Below, one piece after another: positions 54,080 through 64,000 of a stretch of DNA of 64,000 bases. How positions within the stretch are numbered: position 1 is the stretch's first letter; each line of letters opens with the position of its first letter. A model generated the notes under the pieces. It did no database searches and was not told the origin of the DNA. It saw only the letters and a list, made by a program, of their open reading frames with translations. The position numbers and the translations under genes are program-made. This stretch comes from Clytia hemisphaerica (Eukaryota > Cnidaria > Hydrozoa > Leptothecata > Clytiidae). The stretch is from contig CACVBU010000363.1 in the NCBI GenBank assembly GCA_902728285.1, forward strand, positions 434,001-498,000, in the 5' to 3' direction.

Positions 54080-57000
54080 GTCACACGTTTTTGAAATGCA
54101 ATATATGTATGGAAATACATCCTCAATTCCACACATCTTTTGAAAATAAAGATAATCGTTTAGTAAATTTAAATAATATAAAACTCAATAAAAAAAATAT
54201 CTGTCCAAAATGTGCCACAGACAGTAAAAAGCGCAAACCAAAAAAGACCTCAAGCAATGAAAATCAAGATGTAAAATGTACTAAGAAAAATAAATCCAAT
54301 GATAAAGAAAATCAAGAGCTTAGAGCTGCAAAGTGGTCAGGTATTGATAGTCCTGAAAGTGATCTTGGTCCAAAGCAAGACATAATTAGGCATAATAACA
54401 TGCACTTTGGTCCAATTCCAGAATGTTTGAAAAATCTTACAACTGTTGAATTGGCACTCATATCTAAAATAACTGTCTGTATGCGTGTTCACATGCTGAG
54501 GTATGGCATGTTGTCATCTAAGGGCCATTCTATAAGCATCCCTCAGAGGATGTCAATCGCCACCCAGTTACCTAAACTTCCTGAGCAGGTAGGTATTGTT
54601 GTCTTAACACGCAGAGGTAAAAAACAAGAGAAAATCAAGCATTTCACTGTACAAAGACAAGCAGTTGAAATTGCATTGAAATGTTTGTGCTTTGGTATAC
54701 CAAACGGTGGTTATAACACATTTAAAGCTAATACAAAAAAATATTGCGGACCAGACCACAAAAATAGAACATTGACTAACAAATATTTTGAGCATTTTCC
54801 AAACCCTTATTATTTTGATGTTGATATAATGTTTGAAAGATTGAGTGCTCTACCAGCAGAAAGGGAAGAATATTCTGGATTAAAAACTGTGTTTATGGAA
54901 AACAATGTACCTGAATCTGAACTAGGCCCGGCACCTGCCCAGTTTGAAGTACCCTTCTCGCCTGACGATGAAAGCTATACAACATCAAGTATCATATTAC
55001 CTGCTGAACCCAAAGATGTTAGTGAAGAAATTAAAACGATTGTAAAAAACGTGACAGGAAGTGAAGATATTGCCAACAAGTTTGCACTAGCAGAATGGAA
55101 ATACGCAGATGCTGAACCTTTATCCGAATTAAAAACTCCTGGCTTTTTTGCGCAAGCCTTTCCATCCATCTTCACAGCAGCTACCTGTGACTTTACCCAT
55201 AATCCTTTGGTGACAGTCAGTTTGGATGAATGGATAAAGCATATTTACTTTCAAAAGGATAACCGTGTCTCTAAACATCCATTTTTAAAATTTTTTCTGT
55301 ACAATCTATCACTACGTAAAAAAGCTTTAAACAATGGCAACTTTTTAGTAGCGCAACAGCTAACCGACAGTCACATTAGCATTGATGAACTGAAAGAGCG
55401 TTTTAACAATAATGACGATTCAATTGCCAGAAAAGTTATCAGGATGGGCTCCAATCTTGTCAATTCTGACCCATATTGGAACAGATGCAAAAGAGAATTG
55501 GATGCTTTACTTTTCTTTAGAAGATACTCAATAGGGGATTTACCAAGCTACTTTCATACTAATAGTATGGCAGAACTCCACTGGGCTCCACTTAAACAAT
55601 TTTTGGCTAAATACCTTAGTTCTACATGTGAGATCACTTATGATAACATTTTAAATAAATTGAATACAGATATGCATTATCTCAGAAGAACAGTTTTACA
55701 AAATCTGCACATTGCCACTTTATATTTCGAGACAAGGACAATAAATTACTATAACACAGTAGCCAAAGAGTTGTTTAACTTAACTGATTATTGGTTTCGC
55801 TTTGAATTTGCCAAATCAAGAGGACAAATTCACAGCCATGGACTCCTATTTTCTGAAACTCAAGCCAAAAATATCGAGCAAGCTCTTGATATAGATGGTT
55901 TATCTAGTGACCAAGAAAAAGCTGAGACCTTATATAAATGGCTTCAAACACATGAAGAAGACACAGATACCATATTTTCACCAGGCTTTGTTAGTATGCA
56001 CCCTGCAGGTGGCTCCCAAGAAAATGGCCAAGATGGCTCTAAAGTCTGGATTCCAAATAAGGAAAAATGGGCAAAACCAGAGGGTACCCAAGAGCCTCCT
56101 GAAATTGACCCACTGAATCTTATAATGACAGAATATTGCACCACCCCAGAAAAAGTTAGAGAATTGTATCTTTATCTTGTGAATCGAGTAGCATTACATA
56201 ATTGTAATGACTATTGTCTGAAAAGAAAAAGAGTTGACTCTGATACACGATATTGTAGGGTCCATTTTGGAAAAGAAGATCCCATAACAAAAAAAACACC
56301 AGGAAAAGAACTACATCCTTTCGCCCCAATTCTAACTGGAGATAAGCATCCACGGTATGAGGGCCCCAGAGACCATTGCAGGATGATAATGAATGTAAAA
56401 GCTCATTTATTATCCTGGTTGGCCAACTGCGATACTCAGGCTCTGGTTGATCAAGATTTGTTAAATTTACAAAAATATATCACATCTTACGCATGCAAAG
56501 GTGCTGCCGCAACACAGGATTTGGTCACTATCTATGGTCACCTTTTAGACAGTGCAGATCCCAATGCTTCAGTTAAGAGTATCGTATTAAGACTGCTTAA
56601 TAGGATACTTGGTAAAATTGATACACCTGCTGCTTGTTGTGACTTTATCAATTCTGGTGGCAAACTATGGCATTGTACTAGAAAGTTCCAATCTGTTGGT
56701 TTGAGTGGTTATAGACCTCTTACCAGTAAGCCTGACGGTGAAAACTTCACTCAAAAAATTGCTATCGATAAGTTTCTAAGTAATGAGCGTAGAGAAAAGA
56801 ATCCTACAATGACCTTATATGATTGGGTGAGAGAATGTTCTTGCAGAACCAAATGCACTGCTGATCACTGCCCAGTTTTCACAGGTATCCAAGTGAATCC
56901 TGTCTGGCCACTCTCAGAAGACTACTGTAAAGGTAAGCTCATGATGTTTTCACCTGGAGTATGGACAAAACCTGAAGATTTGAAGCTAGAAGGAGAAACG

Positions 57001-59124
57001 TTTGGTGAAGCTTTTGCACGCTTTCTTGATACAGATCAATGCCCACGTGTTGTTAAAGATAATGTGAAATCAGCGAAAAAGAGATATGATGAAAAAATGG
57101 AGAGAGAACGTAAAAGAAGGCACAAGCTAAATGAACAGCACAATGATAATGCAAATCAAGAGTCACAAGCTGATTCCCAATACTCCTTTTCCTCCAGTAC
57201 CTTTTCACAAGATTCTCAAATGAGGGAAGTTAATGTAGCTAATGAATTGTTGAATGAGCTTCACGATGCTAATCCCTCGAATGCTGTTGATGAAGAACTT
57301 GAGGTTCCATTACTTGATGGAGGACCAGACTTTGATTGGCATGAGTATGCAATGCAATGCTTAGGACAAACTTGGCCAGATAATGTTGGTTCTTGGTTGG
57401 ATGATATGGATGCCGAAGTTGAGAAACAAACTGTCAATTCGTACGGTAGATGTGACTTGCCAAGAATTAATCTACTTTTAGCCAACGAGTTGCAAAGACT
57501 TATAATAGCAATAAATCTAGAACGTATGATTTTACTCCAGAAAGGGGAGAACTATGAACCGTTACGATTATTGGTACAGGGGACTGCAGGTACAGGTAAA
57601 ACTTTTGTCATAAATTCACTTAGTTTTATAGCAAGGAGATTACGTCAAAGAAATAATGCAGTGTTGAATCTGGCTCCTACTGGAACAGCAAGTTTGCTTC
57701 TCCCAGGTGGTCGGACAGTTCACTCCATCACACCTCCTCTTTCGAAATCCAAAACAAATGATCTCAAGTCAGCCCAAATGAGTGATTACCCATTAAAGGG
57801 AAAGGCTTTGAAAAAGCTTTGTGAGACTATTGGTTATAAAAATAAAGGGCTTGAATTGGCTGTTTTAAATATGGATGAACGAAGCATGTTTTCAAAAGGA
57901 CTCCTTGGATGGACAAGTGAAAGATTTTCCCAAGCCACAAATAATTATGACAATACCTTCGGAGCGATTCCAGTTGTGAACTTTTTTGGTGATCTTGGCC
58001 AGCTGGGGCCAGTTAAAAAGTTAGATCTTCATCTCCGCCCTGCAAAGAATGCTTCACCTGATGAGCTTGCCGGGTTTGCCATTTACCGAAACTTTCAAGA
58101 CGTCATTGTTCTTAATCAGACAATGCGACAGAAAGAGTGTGAAAAAATGTTTCTTGAAAGGTTATTAAGAATTAGAGGTGGCAGAATCACCCAACAAGAC
58201 TGGCTTGCTGTAAATGCCAGATACGAAAAAGAGCTTCCCGAGGCTGAAAAGATAAATTACTGCAATGCTGAAATAACAATAACATTGCATGAAACTTGGC
58301 GTGAGGTGAATAAAGAAAACCGAAAGAATTTAGCCAACTTAAATGTTCCTGTTGCCACAATACCATCTACAGGTCGAGGTTATCATCACAAGAATGGAGA
58401 TAAACAAGTTGGTCAAATACCACCTAAAGCCACAATCGCAGTTAATTCGAAAGTTATATTGACAAAAAACCAAAAAGCGTTTACCCCCTATGGCTTACAT
58501 AATGGTGCTGTTGGTATTGTGAAAGCAATTTTATATGAAAAAGGCACATCACCTCCACAATTACCTACAGCAGTTATTGTTTACTTCCCGAGGTATACTG
58601 GACCAGCTTGGGATATTAACAATCCCAAATTTATCCCGATTACTGCAGTCCGCTCAAAATGTGAAAGTGAATGCTGTAGTCGAACTGGTTTACCATTGAT
58701 GCCTGGTTATTCCCTCCCAATAGCTAAGGCCCAAGGTATCACTGTTGGAAGCAATCAACCTGCTGAATTCATGAGGGTGAGTATACAAGAAGGTAAGTAC
58801 ATGGAACAGCAAAGTTTGGGAATAACCTATACTGCTTTATCAAGAGCTGAAAGTGAGGATCGATGGTGTCTAATTGATAAAATACCACAAGACCGGCTTC
58901 ATTACATCAACAACCATCCACAAATGCAGAATCGCCATCAAGAAGAAAAGCGACTAAATGAACTATCTGCTAATACTATTGCCAGGTACTCGCATCTTTT
59001 AAATAAATCAAAGTATCTTCAGCTGCTAAATGAATTTGATGCACTTTGCAACGATGGTATCATAACCAGTGTATGTACCAGTGGAAATGCAGCTTGTACC
59101 TGTGTATATTGTTCTTTGAAATAA
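54076..59124 (+). CDS. Helitron-like Rep (HUH) / PIF1 helicase
   Basis: 1682 residues. N-terminal C-x2-C zinc motifs (C-N-I-C, C-P-K-C), a conserved region P-E-C-L-K-N-L-T ... R-V-H-M-L-R-Y-G resembling DUF6570, then the Helitron N-domain with the HUH motif H586-S-H588 (R-G-Q-I-H-S-H-G-L-L) and paired tyrosines Y801-I-T-S-Y805-A-C-K. The C-terminal third is a PIF1-type SF1 helicase: Walker A G1169-T-A-G-T-G-K-T, A-P-T-G-T-A, N-M-D-E-R-S-M, F-G-D-L-G-Q-L-G-P, N-Q-T-M-R-Q and Y-T-A-L-S-R-A. This is the rolling-circle transposase architecture, complete and uninterrupted. Expression is probably from the same mRNA as the USP ORF by stop-start coupling. Confidence 0.93.
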   Translation: MSHTFLKCNICMEIHPQFHTSFENKDNRLVNLNNIKLNKKNICPKCATDSKKRKPKKTSSNENQDVKCTKKNKSNDKENQELRAAKWSGIDSPESDLGPKQDIIRHNNMHFGPIPECLKNLTTVELALISKITVCMRVHMLRYGMLSSKGHSISIPQRMSIATQLPKLPEQVGIVVLTRRGKKQEKIKHFTVQRQAVEIALKCLCFGIPNGGYNTFKANTKKYCGPDHKNRTLTNKYFEHFPNPYYFDVDIMFERLSALPAEREEYSGLKTVFMENNVPESELGPAPAQFEVPFSPDDESYTTSSIILPAEPKDVSEEIKTIVKNVTGSEDIANKFALAEWKYADAEPLSELKTPGFFAQAFPSIFTAATCDFTHNPLVTVSLDEWIKHIYFQKDNRVSKHPFLKFFLYNLSLRKKALNNGNFLVAQQLTDSHISIDELKERFNNNDDSIARKVIRMGSNLVNSDPYWNRCKRELDALLFFRRYSIGDLPSYFHTNSMAELHWAPLKQFLAKYLSSTCEITYDNILNKLNTDMHYLRRTVLQNLHIATLYFETRTINYYNTVAKELFNLTDYWFRFEFAKSRGQIHSHGLLFSETQAKNIEQALDIDGLSSDQEKAETLYKWLQTHEEDTDTIFSPGFVSMHPAGGSQENGQDGSKVWIPNKEKWAKPEGTQEPPEIDPLNLIMTEYCTTPEKVRELYLYLVNRVALHNCNDYCLKRKRVDSDTRYCRVHFGKEDPITKKTPGKELHPFAPILTGDKHPRYEGPRDHCRMIMNVKAHLLSWLANCDTQALVDQDLLNLQKYITSYACKGAAATQDLVTIYGHLLDSADPNASVKSIVLRLLNRILGKIDTPAACCDFINSGGKLWHCTRKFQSVGLSGYRPLTSKPDGENFTQKIAIDKFLSNERREKNPTMTLYDWVRECSCRTKCTADHCPVFTGIQVNPVWPLSEDYCKGKLMMFSPGVWTKPEDLKLEGETFGEAFARFLDTDQCPRVVKDNVKSAKKRYDEKMERERKRRHKLNEQHNDNANQESQADSQYSFSSSTFSQDSQMREVNVANELLNELHDANPSNAVDEELEVPLLDGGPDFDWHEYAMQCLGQTWPDNVGSWLDDMDAEVEKQTVNSYGRCDLPRINLLLANELQRLIIAINLERMILLQKGENYEPLRLLVQGTAGTGKTFVINSLSFIARRLRQRNNAVLNLAPTGTASLLLPGGRTVHSITPPLSKSKTNDLKSAQMSDYPLKGKALKKLCETIGYKNKGLELAVLNMDERSMFSKGLLGWTSERFSQATNNYDNTFGAIPVVNFFGDLGQLGPVKKLDLHLRPAKNASPDELAGFAIYRNFQDVIVLNQTMRQKECEKMFLERLLRIRGGRITQQDWLAVNARYEKELPEAEKINYCNAEITITLHETWREVNKENRKNLANLNVPVATIPSTGRGYHHKNGDKQVGQIPPKATIAVNSKVILTKNQKAFTPYGLHNGAVGIVKAILYEKGTSPPQLPTAVIVYFPRYTGPAWDINNPKFIPITAVRSKCESECCSRTGLPLMPGYSLPIAKAQGITVGSNQPAEFMRVSIQEGKYMEQQSLGITYTALSRAESEDRWCLIDKIPQDRLHYINNHPQMQNRHQEEKRLNELSANTIARYSHLLNKSKYLQLLNEFDALCNDGIITSVCTSGNAACTCVYCSLK

Positions 59125-59167
59125 TTTGTCAACCGTATTGAAAGCAAAGATGGACCGATTCAAAATA

Positions 59168-59453
59168 CTTTGGGCGTACAAATTTAGCGAACAGAAACTT
59201 TGCTTTGGCAAGGTCAAATAAATATAAAATCTACGCCATTTTACTTTCGTGAATCCTTTCGTTAAAACGAGACTTCTCAAAGGAAATCGAGTCAGTAGCA
59301 ATTATTCCTTGAATTGGATACAACAATATTTTTAACTAAGATGTAAAAGGCTACAAATATTATTTGAATTTGAATTAAAATTTATTTTTATCTTTAACAA
59401 TTACATGCATAAGCCACAAAAGTTTCTGTTCGCAAAAGTTTGTACGCCTTAAG
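59168..59453. mobile_element. diverged MITE of the CTTTAGGCG / TTTCGC family
   Basis: Left end TA-CTTTGGGCGTACAAAT with AGCGAACAGAAACTTTGC; right end CAAAAGTTTCTGTTCGCAAAAGTTTGTACGCCTTAAG, the complement in broken form. Same family as 13068-13461, shorter and older. Confidence 0.72.
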
Positions 59454-60024
59454 GATGCAATTTTAATGCACAATAATTGAATGTTCCTAGTACTTGACAT
59501 TCCTAGTATTTCTTTTTAGCTATGTTATCAAAACAACCTAATGTAAATGAAATTTGGTTTTCAGATTTCATATCATCCTCCCTGCATAATAAGCTAACAC
59601 TTTGAGATAAACTTTTTTACCCCCACTTTAACGCCTACTTTATAAACCGTTTCGACTTTGGACCTTCGGAATTAATATATAATGAATGTCAAGTCCTAGT
59701 ATACATTTTTAATTCTTGTAGTAAAGCATTAGATATTAAAATTCATTCGCTTTAAGTGTGCACTAATCTTTGATTTGCTTGCCATTTTTCGACCGTTACT
59801 AGAACACTATATTTTCTAAGAAAAATAATTCGAAAAATCTAGAAAATGAAGAAGAATTACTTTGAAGCCTCCTGATTCCAGAGGTACAATTATTTTGGCA
59901 TAGCTGAAATTAAAAAGCTAAGATTAGTGCTCACATAAGGGAAAGGACTTTAGTAATAAACAAAGCAGCAATCCAAAATTGGACATGACTTCATGGCTTA
60001 TTGAAACGAATATTGGTAGAAAAG
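59454..60024. other. non-coding interval
   Basis: AT-rich; no feature recognised. Confidence 0.4.
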
Positions 60025-60352
60025 ATCGCAATAAGACGATAAATATAAATTATCTGGATGTTGACTGGCCACTTATATCGCAATAAGACGATACTTATCA
60101 AATTACAGCTAGCTGGAGTCGGGACGGATGGCAGACTATATCGCAATAAGACGATAGATATAAAAGTATATGTTGGCATACTATACATCGCAATAAGACG
60201 ATACGTATTAAAAATAAACTGCCAGCTAGCCGGAGTTGGGCATCATCAAATGCTAAAGTCTGAACAAGGGTGGAAGGGTGGCAGACTATAAATCGCAATA
60301 AGACGATTGATTATCTGTATGTTAGCAGACCATACATCGCAATAAGACGATA
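60025..60352 (+). repeat. cluster of six ATCGCAATAAGACGAT boxes
   Basis: The 16-bp box ATCGCAATAAGACGAT occurs exactly at 60025, 60077, 60140, 60187, 60292 and 60336, all in the same orientation, with uneven spacing (44-105 bp). Its ends are inverted (ATCG...CGAT). Longer blocks around it also repeat: TGGCAGACTATA before boxes 3 and 5, ATACATCGC and ATACRTATTAAAA around boxes 4 and 6, and CAGCTAGCYGGAGT (60108, 60223). The boxes are better conserved than the sequence between, which suggests a bound site rather than a plain satellite. Confidence 0.9.
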
Positions 60353-61348
60353 CATATTAAAAGTGACAGTTTTGGACTGATTTGGACATTAAATTCTGGA
60401 TATCATCCCTCTATTTGACTTCAGGTTTGAAAAAGTAGTTGTAAGAAGTAAGAAACGGTAAGTCTTAGTTATTACATGTTTTACTTTTTTCGGTATATCC
60501 TTCAATTTTCTCGCAAAATAAAAAACAAATGCAATAAAAGTGACCGGTTTAAAGTCGTTGCAGTTCCTAATGTTTCTCTGAACCCACTTTTCTTTGAGAT
60601 TATATATTACGTTTTAAAAGTTAGCCTGATTTCTGCTCTGTTTTTCTAATTCAATTAGATTCAATATGATGTCCTGAGAAAATCGAAACTGTTTCACCAA
60701 CAACCAACGATTGAATCCAAGAATTATGAAATAGGTAATTCCCTTGATATTCTTTGTAATCTTTTTTACAGTTCCTTTACCCTGATGTTTTATATTTTGA
60801 AAATCATTCAGTTTAAAAATCTATTTTTTTCCATTATTCAGGTGACTAGTATCGGAGAATTTAAAAGACAAGACAAGTATAGTGCAGTTTATAAGTATTT
60901 CAATTTGTTAGCTAAGAATAGTTTGATTTAATTTTTTCCAATAAAATTCCACCTGATACTATTACTTGTTATCTTCGATATTCCCGGGAAATAGATATCT
61001 ATCATATCTTTCAAACAGAATGTTTGGTTGACTTTTCTGTTTTCTATACTATTTGAAAAAATGATTTATAATTGAGACCATTATTTTAATAGAGACTATT
61101 ACTTTTCTTAACTGTTCTGAAATGTCCAATTGTTTACTTTATTTAAAATTTAAATTACGTTGGCGGATACAGTATATCTAGTTTTTATAAAATACTAAAA
61201 ATCAGCTTATGTGTTCTTTGAGTAGACGCAGGTAGACGTTGGACGTACAGGAAGTCAGAAACAACTTACAAATTCAGTCCCAGTTTTATAATAAAAGAAG
61301 TTCCGTTTTCTTTTCTTTTTTCAGTTCTAATATATTTGTAGTAAAAAA
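60353..61348 (+). other. upstream region of the RGG/RS gene
   Basis: AT-rich. TTCTTTTTTCAG at about 61312-61323 and TATATTTGTAG at 61341 are possible 3' splice sites, so the gene may have 5' UTR introns here. No coding exon recognised. Confidence 0.4.
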
Positions 61349-62636
61349 ATGTCAACACAAGTTACCGACCCGCAAATGATCAGTTTAATGTCTCAGTTGC
61401 AGACAATAATCAACGGTGGTATATAATATTCTATATTCGGTTGATTTGTCAGTTATATTTATATAGGCACTGCCACCCAAATCTCCTGAGTGAAATTATA
61501 TAGTTAGACAGAAATTCTTAATTGTTCACATATTTATCGAAGGTTGTGTTTGATGCTAACAGTTCACTTCTTAGTATCCCCTACTAATTTTGAATTATTG
61601 CCTTGAGATTTTCATACTACTCATTGTCCTCACTTTCTACCAATATCGTTTGACATATTACTCAAACCCAATAATACATTGACATAATACAAAGATCGCC
61701 CAGACGGACCACCAGCTTTCGGCTAAAAGTCTGATACTGAAAATGATTCCTTTTTATATTCTTTAGCTGCTGAACAGTTAAACAATCTGCAGAGCAGGAT
61801 CTCTGGATTTGGTAGGTATATTCGATTATAACTGGAAATCTTTAGGGTTGTACATTGTTCTAGGGGTTAATTTGATAAGGGAGGGAGACTTTGTAAGTTG
61901 CCCAACACATATGAAGAAGAAAAATAGAAACAGCGATTTACCTTCATGCCTTTCCAACTTGTAAGTTTATTAACCTTTTTTTCAGATGGGACAGGTAAAT
62001 CGTTGGATTCGATTCCACCGGGCGTTCCTGTCAATCAAGTCAGTAAGTAAATCACTTAACTTTAAATTTGAAAATAAAATTATGTGATTTGGAAAAAATT
62101 ACATACATCACGTTGAACCAATTTCGTCGATTTTTTCTTAGTGATTTAAATCCCTGTTAACAAATTTATGACCTCATTTAATCTTATAACCCTTTTACCT
62201 GATCATACAGGTCACAAACGCTATGTTCATTTTGGTTGTTCTCAAGATCAATTACTTATAATGTTTCTTTCATTTACATCACCCCTTCAAATCTGTTTTT
62301 TCAGCTTTCACGAGACAATTATTCGTCCACCGGGCGCAATCGGTGGCCAACGCCGACACAAGCGATGCTGGGCTTGGTTATTGGGTGAATGGAGACGGGA
62401 TGTTACCCCCACGCACAAAGCCGGAAAGGCGTTTCAATAATGATCGTGGCCGTGGGAGAGGCAGTCGTGGTGATGGGCGAGGTGGTGGTCGAGGTGGTGG
62501 TCGAGTTGGGCGTGAACGGACCAGATCAAGATCACGAAATCGTTCGCGCTCAAGCTCCCGATCCCGTTCACGGTCCAGGTCACGCACGTGTTCGGAATGT
62601 CGGCGCCGCAATCGCCAATGCTACCATAGAAAGTAA
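61349..62636 (+). CDS. small RGG/RS-rich protein (4 coding exons)
   Basis: Exons 61349-61418, 61767-61811, 61986-62042 and 62305-62636; all three introns are GT...AG and all phases agree (each exon breaks after codon base 1), giving 168 codons including TAA. The short 5' exons encode M-S-T-Q-V-T-D-P-Q-M-I-S-L-M-S-Q-L and A-E-Q-L-N-N-L-Q-S-R-I, a helical start. The last exon encodes Y-W-V-N-G-D-G-M-L-P-P-R-T-K-P-E-R-R-F, an RGRGRGSRG / RGGGRGGGR tract, a long Arg-Ser alternating tract, and a Cys tail C-S-E-C-R-R-R-N-R-Q-C. RGG and RS tracts bind RNA and splicing factors and are targets of arginine methylation and SR kinases, so a nuclear RNA-related role is likely. Exact family not recognised. 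The Y-W-V-N-G-D-G segment followed by basic R-rich RNA-binding sequence recalls coronavirus-nucleocapsid-like wording only by composition; I do not propose homology. Confidence 0.75.
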
Positions 62637-62828
62637 TAATATTTATTTCTAACTAGCTATAAAATATTTTAAGACTTCAAAAGAAAAAAATCTGTATTCT
62701 TACTTTGCTTCGTTGTTGCTGGAAGAAATAGATATGTTACTTTTTATGATAGCATTTTATTTTAGTAGTTTATCTACATCACTTTGTAAAATAATCGTTC
62801 GATCTTCGAGGGTCTTCAAAATAATTTA
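62637..62828 (+). other. 3' flank of the RGG/RS gene
   Basis: AT-rich, probably 3' UTR; no clear AATAAA is seen before the MITE. Confidence 0.4.
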
Positions 62829-62985
62829 TACCTTATCGGGGAAAACTTAGTCGGGGAAAAGTGACGAAATTTTGGACAAGTGACGAATATTTTTCCCGAC
62901 GAAAACTTTCCCCGGCCTTAATGCGTTTAACAACTACCAGCAAGTGGCGAATTTTTCCCCGACGAAAATTTTTCCCGATAAGGTA
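62829..62985. mobile_element. MITE, TIR TACCTTATCGGGGAAAACTT, copy 2
   Basis: 157 bp, ends complementary, same interior motifs as 39907-40059 in the opposite orientation (GTGACGAAATTTTGGACAAG is shared). Confidence 0.88.
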
Positions 62986-64000
62986 CTTTCCAAATATTTC
63001 GTGCTTTTATGTTTGCTTTAAAAACAGATGTTATGGACTTTGTCCATAAAATTATTCGTTATTCGTTATTAATCATTTCTAAGTAATTCGGTAAACAACA
63101 TAACGTTACTTACTTGATATATTTAGTCTCTAGTCTCTATTCTTAATCTTTATGTAGTCTCCTGTCTCTATACTTAATATATCTTAGCGCTTATTTATGA
63201 CAATTAAAATAGATATTGTAGATATATCATTATATAATATTAAGATAAGTTATTGAATTATCATTGTTTATTTATTTGTTTATTTATCATTTGTTTGTGA
63301 TTATCATTGTTTGTGATTAATCCTACGAAATTATATCAAATTTGAAAAATTCAAAACCTTTACTGTGTTTCTTTCTTACCTGTTGAAATTGAGACAGATT
63401 TTTAAAGAATACCACCAGAAAGAGCATGTAGGCCGTATATTCCATCTCGAGGAATGTTTTCTTATTGACATTCTAATTTAGAACGTAACAAAGGGGGGGG
63501 GGGTAAATCAAAATTTTTGCTGCAATCCCCACCATCATATTTGGCATAAAAGGGGAATTCCCTCGAAATTTGAAAACCGCAAGTGAATTTTAGGTGCTTT
63601 AAAGTACGGTTGGAAAGATATTCTATTCTATTCGCAATTCTCACCCGAGCTTCAAATTCGGACAAATGTTAAAACAAACGTTATTTTTCATAATGACTAT
63701 GATTAAAATACCCAAAAATGCCAAAATATTTCGGTGGGGATTTGGAATCCCGGAATTGCGAAGATTAAAAAAAAAGATAAAATCGTCACACTGATTTGTA
63801 GGGGTTAAAATACCTGAATGTAGAAATAAGGCTAATCACCGTCACCGTCTGATTTTGAAATATTCTTCCCCGTCTCTTTTTTCGTCAAATTCCGTACTTA
63901 AAAAGGCCCGATACTGTCACACCGTAAAAGTACGAACTCTCCTAGCAAGATATTTAATTCCTGTAACCTGTATAGCAACTAATGAACTCTTTGCAATGCA
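62986..64000. other. non-coding tail of the window
   Basis: AT-rich with short TTAGTCTCTA and TTTATTTGTTTA repeats at 63120-63290 and a G run at 63493. No exon recognised. Confidence 0.4.

Larger units (their letters stand above)
51496..59124 (+). mobile_element. Helitron-like element with USP protease and Rep/helicase
   Basis: Two plus-strand ORFs that overlap by ATGA: a USP-type protease (52235-54079) and a large Rep-PIF1 helicase (54076-59124). Boundaries are not fixed: the left limit given is where the BEL LTR similarity ends, the right is the helicase stop. I did not find a clear 5' TC or 3' CTRR with hairpin. No introns, long ORFs and A/T-rich codon use distinguish it from the host genes. 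Confidence 0.85.

Noticed and set aside
60025..60352. CRISPR-like array of spaced identical repeats
   Set aside because: Animal DNA, repeats of only 16 bp, spacers of 28-90 bp that share sequence with each other, and no cas genes. Better read as a cluster of binding sites or element repeats.
62378..62652. Alternative frames over the RGG/RS exon
   Set aside because: Only the frame joined to the upstream exons by splicing gives a start-to-stop protein; the other frames are shadows of the Arg codon runs.

Overview
This is a window of AT-rich animal (metazoan) nuclear DNA. Coding exons are interrupted by introns with standard GT/AG borders. The recognisable cellular genes are animal-type: an A20-family OTU fold, a WWE-PARP, a METTL7/TMT1-type methyltransferase, a TMEM161 first coding exon and an RGG/RS protein. 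Most of the rest is transposable elements: a LINE fragment, two BEL/Pao elements, a Helitron-like element, and at least a dozen short inverted-repeat elements (MITEs). The species cannot be fixed from the sequence. An early-branching invertebrate such as a sponge or cnidarian would fit, but that is inference.

Layout. 1-1.1 kb: 5'-truncated LINE reverse transcriptase (minus). 2.16-9.32 kb: a seven-exon minus-strand gene that I could join with consistent splice phases into a 1101-residue protein (A20-like OTU fold, YNQQPPxSPT repeats, three four-Cys zinc fingers, acidic stretch, WWE, PARP catalytic domain). Its introns carry at least three MITEs. 9.3-13 kb: non-coding with MITEs. 13.5-14.3 kb: METTL7/TMT1-like methyltransferase (plus), with related MITEs on both sides. 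14.7-17.9 kb: no gene seen. 17.9-22.75 kb: a large inverted repeat with arms of about 1 kb. 22.75-30.6 kb: BEL/Pao element 1 (plus), nearly intact, with two very similar LTRs. 30.6-35.3 kb: about 175-bp satellite and MITEs. 35.35 kb: TMEM161 first coding exon (plus). 36-40 kb: more MITEs. 40.9-42.0 kb: minus-strand ORFs including a Cys-rich CXC protein. 42.2-43.6 kb: a piggyBac-type MITE nested in another repeat. 43.8-51.5 kb: decayed BEL/Pao element 2 (minus), with a 27-bp minisatellite just before gag. 51.5-59.1 kb: Helitron-like element (plus) with a USP-type deubiquitinase ORF overlapping the Rep/helicase ORF by ATGA. 60.0-60.4 kb: a cluster of six ATCGCAATAAGACGAT boxes. 61.3-62.6 kb: a four-exon RGG/RS-rich gene (plus). 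The tail is non-coding apart from one MITE.

The strongest novelty candidate is the 2.2-9.3 kb gene. It joins an A20-like OTU fold, in which both the catalytic Cys and His positions are substituted (Ser94, Asn244), to zinc fingers, WWE and a predicted mono-ADP-ribosyltransferase in one chain. That architecture suggests a link between ubiquitin recognition and ADP-ribosylation. The second is the Helitron-like element with a complete USP protease in a stop-start arrangement with its Rep/helicase.
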